Shown one piece after another: positions 7,760 through 17,047 of a DNA stretch of 64,000 bases. Positions within the stretch are counted from its first letter, which is position 1; the number at the start of each line of letters is the position of its first letter. Under the pieces are notes generated by a model. It made no database searches. It was given only the letters and a program-made list of their open reading frames with translations, and had not been told where the DNA came from. The DNA is taken from assembly GCF_900312745.1 (NCBI RefSeq), contig NZ_OMPD01000009.1, forward strand, positions 62,001 to 126,000, given 5' to 3'. This stretch comes from Aquimarina sp. AU58. GTDB lineage: Bacteria; Bacteroidota; Bacteroidia; Flavobacteriales; Flavobacteriaceae. A program made the translations under genes and the position numbers.

Positions 7760-9157
7760 TTATGAGTTGTTTTCTATTGTATTATGGATTCTGTTTTGAT
7801 AGGCCTTTATAATCTCTTTACTAAAGATAGTAAAAACAAAAAGATACTCAAGTCCTACCATCCATAGGTTTTCTTTGAAATCAGGATGAAGATACGCGGT
7901 ATAACTAAAAATAACTACAAAAGACCAAATGATAGGAAATCTGTAATTTGTAAATACACAAAGTGATAATGGTACCGCTATATACCAGGGATGCACCGTG
8001 GTTGATAAGAAATAGTAGACGCAAATACCTAAAAGCATAGCTGTAATTAGTTGTGGAGTACTTCGGTTGTTTTTAAAGAAGGTTAACCCTAAAAGAATTA
8101 CTATAACTACCAGGGGTAAAATTTTACCGGTAGTCTCAATAATATTCCATCCTACAACTTGAAATCCAATCCAGCGAATAATAAAATAAATACTGGCATT
8201 AAATTCGAAAGTCTGAAACCAAAGGGTGATTGTTTTGCTGAAATTGGCTAAGAATTCTTCGGATAAGAAAGGAGCAAAAATTAGAAGGCATGTGCCTATA
8301 ACGATACTATAAAAGCCAACTAATTTTGGCAATCCTATAGTAAGACTGGATGTATTGAAACTCTTTTGTTTATTAAGAATAAATTTCTGAAAAAATAAAG
8401 GTAAAAATAATAGAGGGATTAGTTTCACTGAAACAGAAAGTGCCAGAACAACAGCAGCCCAGTACCAATAGCCTTTATGTAAAAGATATAATGACCATAT
8501 GATGAAAAATACCATCACAGCTTCAAAGTGAAGATTGCCAGTAAGTTCTATAATGATAAAAGGATTAAGTATATACCAAAAGATTCTTTTTTCGGGTAGA
8601 TTAAATGATTGTAATAATTTTCTTCCGAAGAAAAAAGTACCGATATCCGCTAAAATGATAAGTATTCTAAATACCATTGCAGATCCCAAAATACTTTTAC
8701 TGGCAAATAAAGCTGCAATAACATAGCAAAACTGACTTACGGGAGGATAATTGGTATAATGGCTTCCGTTAAGTGTACCCATACCAGTATACAACTCTTG
8801 TGCTTGTGCAATTGGAGCGTCTCCTTGAGTTATCCATACCTCGGGAAGGGATAAGTAAGGATTAAAGCCTTCGAGGAGCATACGTCCATCCCATATAAAT
8901 CGATAAAAATCCTGCGATAAATTGGGTATAGCAAACAAAAAAACTATCCGAAATAATAATGCTGTAATGGCCAGTAGTTTCCAATTACCAGGATTGAGAT
9001 GAATAATTTTATAAGAAACAAAAAATAAGGCAGCCCAAAGACTGATCATTTTAATAAAATCTGTTCGTTCTAACTGATAAGAAAAACTCCAGTAAAAAAG
9101 TAAACCAGCTACAATAAGGAGAATGGAAAATCGGTTATATTTCCATTGCCGAAACAT
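7760..9157 (-). CDS. Polytopic GT-C glycosyltransferase (GT87/mannosyltransferase-like)
   Basis: 465 residues with roughly eleven or twelve hydrophobic helices. The first periplasmic loop carries the acidic segment LSQDFYRFIWDGRMLLEGFN (about 79-98), as in polyprenol-phosphate-mannose-dependent GT-C enzymes, and GSHYTNYPPVSQFCY follows. Such enzymes transfer a sugar from polyprenyl phosphate outside the cytoplasmic membrane. The start codon overlaps the stop of the upstream GT2 gene by one base, so it is translationally coupled. The DPM1-like gene two places upstream could make its polyprenyl-phosphate sugar donor. Confidence 0.75.
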   Translation of the reverse strand: MFRQWKYNRFSILLIVAGLLFYWSFSYQLERTDFIKMISLWAALFFVSYKIIHLNPGNWKLLAITALLFRIVFLFAIPNLSQDFYRFIWDGRMLLEGFNPYLSLPEVWITQGDAPIAQAQELYTGMGTLNGSHYTNYPPVSQFCYVIAALFASKSILGSAMVFRILIILADIGTFFFGRKLLQSFNLPEKRIFWYILNPFIIIELTGNLHFEAVMVFFIIWSLYLLHKGYWYWAAVVLALSVSVKLIPLLFLPLFFQKFILNKQKSFNTSSLTIGLPKLVGFYSIVIGTCLLIFAPFLSEEFLANFSKTITLWFQTFEFNASIYFIIRWIGFQVVGWNIIETTGKILPLVVIVILLGLTFFKNNRSTPQLITAMLLGICVYYFLSTTVHPWYIAVPLSLCVFTNYRFPIIWSFVVIFSYTAYLHPDFKENLWMVGLEYLFVFTIFSKEIIKAYQNRIHNTIENNS

Positions 9158-10629
9158 TAAAATTTAGACGTTACAGATTTAAAGAATACAAATCCAAATC
9201 CAAGAAATAGCATAATGTGAAACAAGAATAACCCAAAATCCTGAAGCTTAAAAGCACTGTATAAAGCAAAACCAAAATATCCCATGAGTAATGCTTCTAT
9301 AATGGTGTTTCCAGAGATGTTCTTGCTTACATATTTATTTCCTTTCCAGGAATCTTTTAGGGTATTGATATTAAATTTTGGAGTACGTATAAATTCACTC
9401 TTTTTCCCAAAATGTCCTTCGAGAACTGCCATAGAATTATGAACAGAGAAGCCCATTGCGATAGAGAAAAAGGTGAAGAACATTTTTATGTATTCCATAA
9501 AATTCCAGAATCCTTTACCATGAATCTTTTTAAAAGTAAACCAATAGCAAAAGAAAAATATGACTGTACTTAAGGCAAAAAATGCAATGACATTAAAATA
9601 CCAGCTAAATAATGGATTACTATTCTTAATATACATTACCGGAACGCTTAATACGGCAACCAATAATACTAATAAGAACATGCTACTGTTTAATAAGTGA
9701 AAAAAGCTATGAAATTTAGTTTTAAAAGGAACGGTTTTATCCCTAAGCATTTTCCAGTATAACTTCTGGAAGTTCTCTGCGGCACCTTTATTCCATCTAA
9801 ATTGTTGTGATCTGGCTGCACTAATAACCACGGGTAATTCTGCAGGAGTCTCTACCTCTTCTAGGTATTTAAACTTCCACTTTTTTAATTGTGCCCTATA
9901 ACTTAGGTCGAGATCTTCGGTTAACGTATCTCCTTGCCAGTTTCCGGCATCTTCAATACAGGTTTTTCTCCAAACACCAGCTGTACCATTAAAATTAATA
10001 AAGTGATCTTTATAATTACGACCTACCTGCTCCATAGTAAAATGAAAATCCAAAGCAAATGCCTGAATTTTGGTAAGCATCGAGTAATCTCTATTAATAT
10101 GTCCCCATCGGGTTTGTACCACACCTATATTTTGATCTTTAAAATATGGGATAGTTTGCAGTAACCAATTCTTACCAGGTAAAAAATCTGCATCAAAAAT
10201 AGCTATAAACTCACCTTTGGCAATCTTAAGTCCTTCTTTTAGAGCTCCGGCCTTAAATCCGGTTCGATCTTCACGACAAATGTGTTTTATGTCTAAGCCT
10301 ATTTGTTGCAGCTTTTCTATATGTTTTGCTGTAGTAATAACAGACTCGTCTGTAGAATCGTCCAGGACTTGAATCTCTAATTTGTCTTTTGGATAATCAA
10401 GTTCGGCAATGTTATCCAGTAAACGATCCATTACATATAGTTCATTAAATACCGGTAGCTGAACCGTTACATGTGGAATTTCTTCTTTTTTAGAAAAATC
10501 AAAAGTTGGCGAAGTATCAGCTTGTTTTCGAGACTTTAGATAGTTGAAAAGCAGATTGAGCTGTGCCAAACTATACATAAATATGATTAGTAAGGCTAGT
10601 GTGTAGGTTATGATGATAGCAATATCCAT
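9157..10629 (-). CDS. Cellulose synthase-like GT2 glycosyltransferase
   Basis: 490 residues: an N-terminal helix (about 4-28), a cytosolic GT-A domain and C-terminal membrane helices. All processive-type motifs are present: VLDDSTD (88-94), DAD (146-148), TED (237-239) and QQFRW (275-279). It probably uses a nucleotide sugar to build or extend a glycan or glycolipid at the inner membrane. It resembles the flavobacterial CesA-like 'glucomannan 4-beta-mannosyltransferase' group, but no PilZ domain is present and the product is not known. It overlaps the neighbouring genes by one base at each end. Confidence 0.85.
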   Translation of the reverse strand: MDIAIIITYTLALLIIFMYSLAQLNLLFNYLKSRKQADTSPTFDFSKKEEIPHVTVQLPVFNELYVMDRLLDNIAELDYPKDKLEIQVLDDSTDESVITTAKHIEKLQQIGLDIKHICREDRTGFKAGALKEGLKIAKGEFIAIFDADFLPGKNWLLQTIPYFKDQNIGVVQTRWGHINRDYSMLTKIQAFALDFHFTMEQVGRNYKDHFINFNGTAGVWRKTCIEDAGNWQGDTLTEDLDLSYRAQLKKWKFKYLEEVETPAELPVVISAARSQQFRWNKGAAENFQKLYWKMLRDKTVPFKTKFHSFFHLLNSSMFLLVLLVAVLSVPVMYIKNSNPLFSWYFNVIAFFALSTVIFFFCYWFTFKKIHGKGFWNFMEYIKMFFTFFSIAMGFSVHNSMAVLEGHFGKKSEFIRTPKFNINTLKDSWKGNKYVSKNISGNTIIEALLMGYFGFALYSAFKLQDFGLFLFHIMLFLGFGFVFFKSVTSKF

Positions 10630-11321
10630 TACGTAAAGCTATATTTAAAAATCCAACTTAAAATCTTAACGCCTGCAAATATAGCACCTTTTATGGTTCC
10701 TGAAACTTTTGAGACGCCAATTCTCTTTTTGTAATGTACTGGGACTTCGGTATAATTATAACGTTTCTTTAACACTTTTAATTGCATTTCTACTGTCCAA
10801 CCATAGGTTTTATCAACCATCTCAAGGGCTAATAGTTTATCATACTTAATGGCTCTAAAAGGTCCGAGATCTGTAAATTTTGCACCAAAAAAAAGTTTCA
10901 TTAGTCCTGTAGCCAACCAGTTTCCGAAAATTTGAGGAGATGTCATCGATCCAGATTCACGTAAGTGTTTGACTCTAGATCCTATAACTAAATCCATATT
11001 TTGTTCTATAATAGGTGCAACTATATGAGTAAGCTCTGCAGGATAGTCACTATAATCACCATCTAAAAATACAATGATATCTGGTTTTGCATCTTTTGAT
11101 GCTATATACTCCATTCCTTTCAGGCATGCATAACCATATCCTTTTTGCTTTTCTTGCAGCACTGTTGCTCCTGCTTTTTTTGCAACATTTTCGGTTTGAT
11201 CTGTAGAGCTATTACTTACCACAATAACTTCAGAAACGATATCTGGTATTTCTTTGATTACATGTGCTATGGAATCTTCTTCGTTAAAAGCAGGTATGAT
11301 TACGTTTATAATGGGAGGCAT
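10629..11321 (-). CDS. DPM1-like GT2 glycosyltransferase
   Basis: A 230-residue soluble GT-A enzyme (NVIIPAFNEEDSIAHVI at 6-22; FLDGDYSDYP at 85-94 with the metal-binding DGD; SRV and GPFRAIKY later), like dolichyl/polyprenyl-phosphate mannose synthases. The usual first Asp motif (VDDGSTD or VDNGSTD) reads VSNSSTDQT (35-43). It likely charges a polyprenyl phosphate for the GT-C enzyme in the same operon. Its ATG directly abuts the TAA of the upstream MORN gene and its stop overlaps the next start. Confidence 0.82.
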   Translation of the reverse strand: MPPIINVIIPAFNEEDSIAHVIKEIPDIVSEVIVVSNSSTDQTENVAKKAGATVLQEKQKGYGYACLKGMEYIASKDAKPDIIVFLDGDYSDYPAELTHIVAPIIEQNMDLVIGSRVKHLRESGSMTSPQIFGNWLATGLMKLFFGAKFTDLGPFRAIKYDKLLALEMVDKTYGWTVEMQLKVLKKRYNYTEVPVHYKKRIGVSKVSGTIKGAIFAGVKILSWIFKYSFT

Positions 11322-11801
11322 TTATAAGGAAGCGTTAGGATTGTCTCTTTTAAAACTAAAAATATCAGTCCATTCACCGGTCTTCTTATCATTGATATAG
11401 CGTTCGGCTTTAAAAAGTTTGTTGTTTTTATACAATAGACAGTATCCTTCTTTTTTATTATTTTTATATTGATATTTTCGAGTTATTTCGGCTGCAATAT
11501 CGTAAATAATCCACCATTTTTCAGCTTTATCGTTTACAAAATGCCCTTCTTTCAATAATTTACTGTTTTCTGAATAAAAATACCAGTATCCGTTTTTTTT
11601 ATTATTTCTGAAATGTCCTTCTTTTGATACTTTTCCGTTAGGATGATAAAAATGCCAAAAATCTACTTTGTACTCTCCTAATTTCCACCCTTCAGCTTTA
11701 AGTATACCATTAGGATAGTATTCATAATGGTATTCTTTTGTAGTAACCTGATTTCCGGTAAGGGAAAACATAAATAAAAGGATACAAAGATTCTGAATCA
11801 T
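11322..11801 (-). CDS. Secreted MORN-repeat (YwqK-like) protein
   Basis: 159 residues with a short signal peptide (about 1-18) and at least four MORN_2 repeats of the form YY-PNGxLKxEGxxxNxKKxGxWxxY (for example HPNGKVSKEGHFRNNKKNG). NCBI often labels such proteins 'YwqK family antitoxin', but no toxin is adjacent and export makes an antitoxin role unlikely. It heads the glycosyltransferase operon and its TAA abuts the ATG of the DPM1-like gene. A surface or periplasmic scaffold role is only inference. A -7-like TACTTTCG lies upstream on the minus strand (11829-11836). Confidence 0.75.
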   Translation of the reverse strand: MIQNLCILLFMFSLTGNQVTTKEYHYEYYPNGILKAEGWKLGEYKVDFWHFYHPNGKVSKEGHFRNNKKNGYWYFYSENSKLLKEGHFVNDKAEKWWIIYDIAAEITRKYQYKNNKKEGYCLLYKNNKLFKAERYINDKKTGEWTDIFSFKRDNPNASL

Positions 11802-12103
11802 GGTAACAGTTTTATATGGACTCTTAGACGAAAGTAAATACCCATACTAACATTTTTTTAAAATTATTTGATAAAAAAACTACATCAGAGTTTGGACTCT
11901 GAATATAATCATTACTATTTGAAATGCTTTGTTATGGTTTCATAGATTTACAATTATGAAAATCTATACATATTAATTGTTATTTTGATTTTGTATAACG
12001 GTGAATCTATATATAAACTGATGATTTTGAGAGGTTTTTTTTGGATCACACCATAGAATCAGACTTTTGTTCTAACTCTATGATGTGATAAATACTACTT
12101 GTT
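11802..12103. other. 302-bp intergenic region with several inverted repeats
   Basis: Lies between the glycosyltransferase operon head and the 3' end of the S41 peptidase gene. It contains CAGAGT-ttgg-ACTCTG (about 11886-11902), ATAGATTT with AAATCTAT 10 nt apart (about 11941-11967) and a larger 45-bp hairpin listed separately. No ORF is supported. Confidence 0.5.
12045..12089. repeat. Inverted repeat, 19-nt arms, after the S41 peptidase gene
   Basis: The left arm at 12045-12063 and the right arm at 12071-12089 (7-nt loop) pair fully on the minus-strand transcript if G-U pairs are counted. It sits 15 bp beyond the peptidase stop codon. After the stem the minus transcript runs CCAAAAAAAA rather than a U tract, so it is either a 3'-protecting hairpin or a non-canonical terminator. 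Confidence 0.6.
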
Positions 12104-13561
12104 TTAATGTAAATACGTATCAAATAAAAATTGTATTTCGGGATCTTTTTCCAAATGAGAGTACTCTAAATATTTTTGTATAGGAATTTTATTGTCTGGT
12201 ATAATTCCATGTTTTGATGTTGCGTTCTTGTCAAAAAATAACTCTGTTATTGGAATTCTTACCTGTAATTTTGTTTTTGGGAGTTTATAAGTTAAAAAAT
12301 ACCCTGCAAAGGTTGAATTTTCATTACCTCCGGTTTCTTCTCCAATAATTTTTCCTCTATTGTGATCTTTAAATAGTTTAGCAAAATAAACAGCAGCAGA
12401 AAAAGTTTGCCCACCTACAATTAGATATACATTACCTTTAAAATTGTCTTTATCTGCAGGGAAATTTTCTAACACTCCTTCCTTTAGTCGATCATTACCA
12501 ATATAGAGGCTGTCTTTTGTTTCGTTAAACCTTTGATATAAGAAGTTTTCAAAACCTCGTATTTCATCTTCTCCGACTGGATTACCATAATCGTTAAGCA
12601 AGTTTTCTTTTTCAATTTTAATACTAGAAGCTCTATAATTAAATACATTTTTAAAACTAGAATCCGTAATAAATGAAAATAACAAAGCAGCTATATTTGG
12701 GTTACCTCCTCCGTTATTTCTTAGATCAATAGCAATGTTACTGTATTTTTCTTTATTAATACGCTTAAAAAACTTGCTAAACTCATCATACGCATAAGTT
12801 TCTGTAAGATCGAAAGTATTTACGGTGAGCACACCAAATTTTTTCTCTTTATAATAATGAGGGTGTATGGTACTCTCCTTTTCTAATTTATTAATAGGTA
12901 AAATAGATAGCTTCTCTATTCTATATAGTTCGTAATAATCGATAGAGGGTAAGGTTATCGTTTTTACATCTTTGGTCTTTATATCTAAATATTCGATTTT
13001 AAATGTTTTTGGGTTTCTCTCAATAAGATTAGAGAAGTACAAAGGGAACGAAGAAGTAAGTTCTGATGCCGTTTTGGTCACATTATAATTATCTCCATGA
13101 ATATGTTTATTCATTCTGTCTACTAATTCTTGTGTAGCAATATTTTGAATCCTGGTTATTTCTGTACCATAAGGAAGTATTTTGCTCTTTATATTGGTAA
13201 ATATTCTATTGTCTTTAACAAATACAGGGAAAGGAAAAAAAGATGAATTTTCGATCATGTCGTAAGTAAACTCATCAGGGGGACCGTATGCCAAATGCCC
13301 ATCACCAATTCTATTGATACATTTTAGGAAATTAGGATATGAAGGCGTTTTTTTTAATAGAGCTATAGCCTGTTTTTTTTCCTTTAACTGCTCTTTTTCA
13401 GAGATTATTTTATAAGGGTTTGGATGTTGTTTTTTTATAAGTTGATTTAATAAAGACAAATCAGAGAGGTAATCATCTGATGTTAATTCGTCTATTTTTA
13501 AGGTTTGCGAAACGCAAGGAATAAAACATAAAAAAAGAAGTAAGAACAGAGAATTTTTCAT
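12104..13561 (-). CDS. S41-family (C-terminal processing type) serine peptidase, secreted
   Basis: 485 residues with a signal peptide (about 1-19, ending CVSQ). The C-terminal half has the S41 core: IAIDLRNNGGGNPNIAALLF (277-296) and VGGQTFSAAVYFAKLF (382-397) with the likely nucleophile Ser388, then GEETGG (407-412) and HGIIPDNKIP near the C-terminus. No obvious PDZ domain is seen in the N-terminal half. It probably acts in the periplasm or is lipid-free secreted; substrate unknown. Monocistronic, bounded by palindromes on both sides. Confidence 0.85.
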   Translation of the reverse strand: MKNSLFLLLFLCFIPCVSQTLKIDELTSDDYLSDLSLLNQLIKKQHPNPYKIISEKEQLKEKKQAIALLKKTPSYPNFLKCINRIGDGHLAYGPPDEFTYDMIENSSFFPFPVFVKDNRIFTNIKSKILPYGTEITRIQNIATQELVDRMNKHIHGDNYNVTKTASELTSSFPLYFSNLIERNPKTFKIEYLDIKTKDVKTITLPSIDYYELYRIEKLSILPINKLEKESTIHPHYYKEKKFGVLTVNTFDLTETYAYDEFSKFFKRINKEKYSNIAIDLRNNGGGNPNIAALLFSFITDSSFKNVFNYRASSIKIEKENLLNDYGNPVGEDEIRGFENFLYQRFNETKDSLYIGNDRLKEGVLENFPADKDNFKGNVYLIVGGQTFSAAVYFAKLFKDHNRGKIIGEETGGNENSTFAGYFLTYKLPKTKLQVRIPITELFFDKNATSKHGIIPDNKIPIQKYLEYSHLEKDPEIQFLFDTYLH

Positions 13562-13640
13562 AGGGTATAATACATATTTAAATTAGTGAGAGGAATCCTC
13601 AATAATTATACCAATACGCATTATAGAAGTCGATTATTCT

Positions 13641-13682
13641 AAAATATATAAACGTCGGTATATACCGACGTTTATATATTTT
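13641..13682. terminator. 42-bp perfect palindrome, probable terminator of the polyferredoxin gene
   Basis: A perfect 42-bp palindrome centred at 13661/13662 with the GC core CGTCGGTATATACCGACG and AT-rich outer arms ending in TTTT. It lies 41 bp after the stop of the 4Fe-4S gene (minus strand) and 80 bp upstream of the S41 peptidase start, so it separates the two units. Confidence 0.65.
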
Positions 13683-13723
13683 GATACTCTATTATTTACC
13701 ATACGTAAGTAATGTATGTGATA

Positions 13724-15325
13724 TTATTTTTTATTTACAAAATCCATTAAGTCTACATCATTACCTAATAAAATCTCGTTAGAATTAATACGTCCGTCTA
13801 GTGTGTCATTTTCAAGCTTTAGTACTCCGCGTGGGCAAACTGCAGAACAAACTCCACAGCCTACACAACTGGATCGTACTATGTTTTCACCTTTTTGAGC
13901 ATAGGAACGTACATCGATTCCCATTTCGCAATAAGTAGAACAATTACCACAAGATATACATTGCCCGCCATTGGTGGTAATTCTAAATCTAGAAAATAAA
14001 CGCTGTTGAAATCCAAGGATTGCCGCCATAGGACAACCAAATCTACACCAGGCACGGTTACCCAAAATGGGATAGAAACCAGTACCGATTACACCAGAAA
14101 ATATAGAACCAATGTATAAGCCATAGGCGGATCTAAGGCTTCCGGATTTAATAAAAAACACTTCGTTTGTAGTACCGGTATAATGCATTACCAGAAATGA
14201 AATTATGATAACAAAGTATCCAATCGCACCGTATCTGGCATCTTTACCCAACTCTTTTCTTTTAAAAATCATCACGACAGAAAAAACAAGAGTCAGGATA
14301 GTGGCTGCCCCGGCAAGGAAAGTACCTCGGGTTAACCAATATTTATTAGGATCACTTCCCAGATATGTATATATCATAGCCATAGTCATCACTACAGAAA
14401 AGACTAAAACGGTATGGATTAACCAACGTTCTATTTTCCAGGCACTCAGTTTTTTACTTGATAATTGTCTAAAAGAGTCTCCTGCAGTTTCTGCTAATCC
14501 ACCACAACCGCAAACCCATGAGCAATACCATCTTTTTCCGAATTTGTAAGTTAAAATAGGAGTTATTACAAAGATAGATACCACTCCAAAAATTAGCATT
14601 CCCAGTCCAAGGTTTTGTGATGATAAAAGACCATCAATAGACCATCCATCAAATAAATAATAATTAAGGGGCCATACACTTTTTAGATCATAATAAGGAA
14701 GGTTATAATCTGGACTTGTATTTAATCGTGCCATAAATTCTGGAATCAGGAATGCAAATCCAAGTTGAAAAAACATCACCGAAACAGTTCGTATCTGCTG
14801 ATAACGATTGTGTCTGTATTTTAGAATGAATTTATATCCAAAAGCAATGATGGCAATAGTATACAACGTTCCGTATACGAACCATTGGCTGGCAGGATTG
14901 CCACTTAAAATTCTACTTAGAGGATCGAATAAAGCTACTAATCCTGTATTGGCTTCACCATTAGTGCCTAACCCGAGTAGTTCTGCATAAAAATATAATA
15001 CAATGTAAAAAGCGGTTAGTCCTACACCTGTGAGCCATCCCAAAATACCTCGAGATGAGATAGATTTAAACCAGACTCCATCATTTTTGATTCCTTCTAA
15101 CTTTTTTAAATATATATCGTTTGCAAATAATATAGTACCCGCAGTAATTAATACCAGAGAAAGGGTTAAAAACACTCCTTGATTCGGGAAATTAGTATTA
15201 AAAATGGCAAGGACCAGAATAAAGAGTCCAACCAGGCCTACGGCTAAAGCTATTTTTTGCTGTACTGAAACCCCTTTGGTATTAGGGTTTGCAAGAGACA
15301 TGCTATGATCTAATTTGTTACTCAT
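13724..15325 (-). CDS. Membrane polyferredoxin (NapH/CcoG-like 4Fe-4S protein)
   Basis: 533 residues from the ATG at 15325 (an upstream in-frame TTG at 15352 would add nine). At least nine membrane helices are interrupted by two Cys motifs at the membrane face, CSWVCGC (268-274) and CRFGCP (427-432). Two classical 4Fe-4S clusters follow: CISCGNCSTYC (456-466) and CVGCGVCSAVC (487-497). This is the architecture of NapH/NosR/CcoG electron-transfer proteins. It lies 80 bp downstream of an FAD/NAD(P) oxidoreductase on the same strand, so electrons probably flow between the two. The terminal acceptor is not evident. Confidence 0.8.
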   Translation of the reverse strand: MSNKLDHSMSLANPNTKGVSVQQKIALAVGLVGLFILVLAIFNTNFPNQGVFLTLSLVLITAGTILFANDIYLKKLEGIKNDGVWFKSISSRGILGWLTGVGLTAFYIVLYFYAELLGLGTNGEANTGLVALFDPLSRILSGNPASQWFVYGTLYTIAIIAFGYKFILKYRHNRYQQIRTVSVMFFQLGFAFLIPEFMARLNTSPDYNLPYYDLKSVWPLNYYLFDGWSIDGLLSSQNLGLGMLIFGVVSIFVITPILTYKFGKRWYCSWVCGCGGLAETAGDSFRQLSSKKLSAWKIERWLIHTVLVFSVVMTMAMIYTYLGSDPNKYWLTRGTFLAGAATILTLVFSVVMIFKRKELGKDARYGAIGYFVIIISFLVMHYTGTTNEVFFIKSGSLRSAYGLYIGSIFSGVIGTGFYPILGNRAWCRFGCPMAAILGFQQRLFSRFRITTNGGQCISCGNCSTYCEMGIDVRSYAQKGENIVRSSCVGCGVCSAVCPRGVLKLENDTLDGRINSNEILLGNDVDLMDFVNKK

Positions 15326-15405
15326 TGTATGTTTTTTAGTTGGACTTCGCAAGAAATATTGAAACAGGTTAGTTCAGTAAGTCTATGAAATCTATAATTT
15401 ATTTT

Positions 15406-16707
15406 TTAAGCAGTTTGAAGCTGTGATTTTTTATAAGCTGAAAGAATATCAGACTCATAGACCGAATAGAATTCTGGATCAAAATTGGCTTCTGCAAGAT
15501 GTTGCATCACATAATTCACATCTCTTTTTTCTGTAAGCCAACGATCAAAAACTTCGTGTCGCATTCTGATTCCGAATGTATTGATACCCAAAAACTCTGC
15601 GGTTTCCTTATGATAGGATACTGTAATACATTTGGTATCATCCTCGTGTATCCAATGAAACTGCTGTTCATATTCTTTAGGTCTACCAAATACCCAACCA
15701 TAAGTTTGATATTCGATATCAAGAAATTTTGCGCTATTAAACCAATGTCCGGGTTTGTATTCAGTTCTATTTCCGCAGATAGTCTGTGCTAGTGTTTCTC
15801 CCATCATACGACCGGTATACCAAACAGCTTCAATAGGGCGGCGATTTCCTATCGCTTCATGTTGTTCTGCACAATCACCAATAGCATAAATGTTGGGGAT
15901 ATTGGTTTCGAGAAATCTATTCACTTTTACACCTCGACCTAATTCGATACCAGAATCTTTTAGGAAATCTACATTGGGAGACACACCTGGTGTTAATCCA
16001 ACAACATTACAATCAATAACTTCTCCTGTTTCTTGTACGACTACAGCTTTAACTTTGCCGTCATCATCAGCAACTATTTCTTTTAAGTTTACACCTAATC
16101 TAAGGTCTATATGATGATTTTGGATATGCCTATTAATCATTCCGCTTTCACCAGCAGGTAAGACAGCATCCCAAAAACTATTTTCGCGTACCAAAAATGT
16201 AACCGGAATATTACGAGAATGAAGCATTTCTGCCAATTCTATACCGATTAATCCTCCTCCAACAATTACAGCACGGTTACATACTTTATTATTGGGGGCG
16301 TGTTTTTCTAGATTTTCAAGGTCTTGTTTATGATACATACCCATGACTCCATCAAGATCCTGACCCGGCCAACCAAATTTATTGGGTTTAGAACCTACTG
16401 CAATAATAAGTTTATCATATGCCATGACCTCTCCGCTCGCAAATACAAGTTCATTAGCCTGATGATTAACTTCGGAAACAAAACCATTTTTGAGCTCAAT
16501 CCTGTTTTTTTTCCAAAACCAGTTTTCATAAGGTTGAGTATGTTCGAATTTCATATGTCCCATATAAATATACATAAGAGCAGTACGTGAAAAGAAATAT
16601 TCGGTCTCGGCAGATATGATAGTGATTCTTTTGTCAGACATTTTACGTATATGCCTGGCAGCAGTAACTCCCGAAATTCCATTTCCAATAATTGCAATGT
16701 GTTCCAT
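15406..16707 (-). CDS. FAD/NAD(P)-dependent pyridine nucleotide-disulfide-type oxidoreductase
   Basis: 433 residues: an N-terminal FAD Rossmann motif (IIGNGISGVTAARHI, 6-20), a second NAD(P)H Rossmann motif (IVGGGLIGIELAEML, 148-162) and the FAD-binding IYAIGDCAE (273-281). No CxxC redox disulfide is present. It resembles the NirB/rubredoxin-reductase-like group. Its pairing with a membrane polyferredoxin suggests NAD(P)H-linked electron transfer to or from quinones or a periplasmic acceptor. The MITE-like palindrome begins 31 bp upstream of the start, so it may influence expression. Confidence 0.85.
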   Translation of the reverse strand: MEHIAIIGNGISGVTAARHIRKMSDKRITIISAETEYFFSRTALMYIYMGHMKFEHTQPYENWFWKKNRIELKNGFVSEVNHQANELVFASGEVMAYDKLIIAVGSKPNKFGWPGQDLDGVMGMYHKQDLENLEKHAPNNKVCNRAVIVGGGLIGIELAEMLHSRNIPVTFLVRENSFWDAVLPAGESGMINRHIQNHHIDLRLGVNLKEIVADDDGKVKAVVVQETGEVIDCNVVGLTPGVSPNVDFLKDSGIELGRGVKVNRFLETNIPNIYAIGDCAEQHEAIGNRRPIEAVWYTGRMMGETLAQTICGNRTEYKPGHWFNSAKFLDIEYQTYGWVFGRPKEYEQQFHWIHEDDTKCITVSYHKETAEFLGINTFGIRMRHEVFDRWLTEKRDVNYVMQHLAEANFDPEFYSVYESDILSAYKKSQLQTA

Positions 16708-16737
16708 AAAAGATAATTGTTGGTTGTCAATAGTTAT

Positions 16738-16899
16738 TGAAGTGATTTAAACTTTTTTCAATTCGCTATAAAAATGCTCTTTTTCACTCAATTTTCGTCT
16801 TTTTATTACTTCGTAGCGCTGCTATGAAGTGCAAAAACACTTCAATTGATCAAAAAACAGCTATTTTTCGTCAGAATCAAAAAAGTTTAAATCACTTCA
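16738..16899. mobile_element. 162-bp MITE-like imperfect palindrome with 21-bp terminal inverted repeats
   Basis: Perfect 21-bp arms at 16738-16758 and 16879-16899 (beginning TGAAGTGATTTAAAC) enclose an interior that is itself a degenerate palindrome. For example the segment from 16791 reads much like the reverse complement of the segment 16823-16863, and the centre is ACTTC-G-TAGC / GCTA-T-GAAGT (16808-16830). The whole element can fold into one long hairpin. Flanks are TTAT and TTAA, a possible TTA target duplication. It has no ORF. It fills much of the 441-bp gap 16708-17148, in which no gene was seen. Confidence 0.6.
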
Positions 16900-17047
16900 T
16901 TAAGAAGTGAACACTTCGGTCAGTAAGTCGTATATAAATATAAGAACTTAAATAGCTGGATTAATTTAGAATGAATCTAAAAAATAGTGACTTTGTAAGG
17001 GTCGCTGCTTTATATCGAACGGGAGGGATATGTTTTTGGTGAAATAA

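Noticed and set aside
11322..11801. YwqK antitoxin of a toxin-antitoxin pair
   Set aside because: No toxin gene is adjacent and the protein has a signal peptide; the name reflects MORN repeats only.
12045..12089. Classical intrinsic terminator of the S41 gene
   Set aside because: On the relevant strand the stem is followed by A residues, not a U tract, so it is listed as an inverted repeat.
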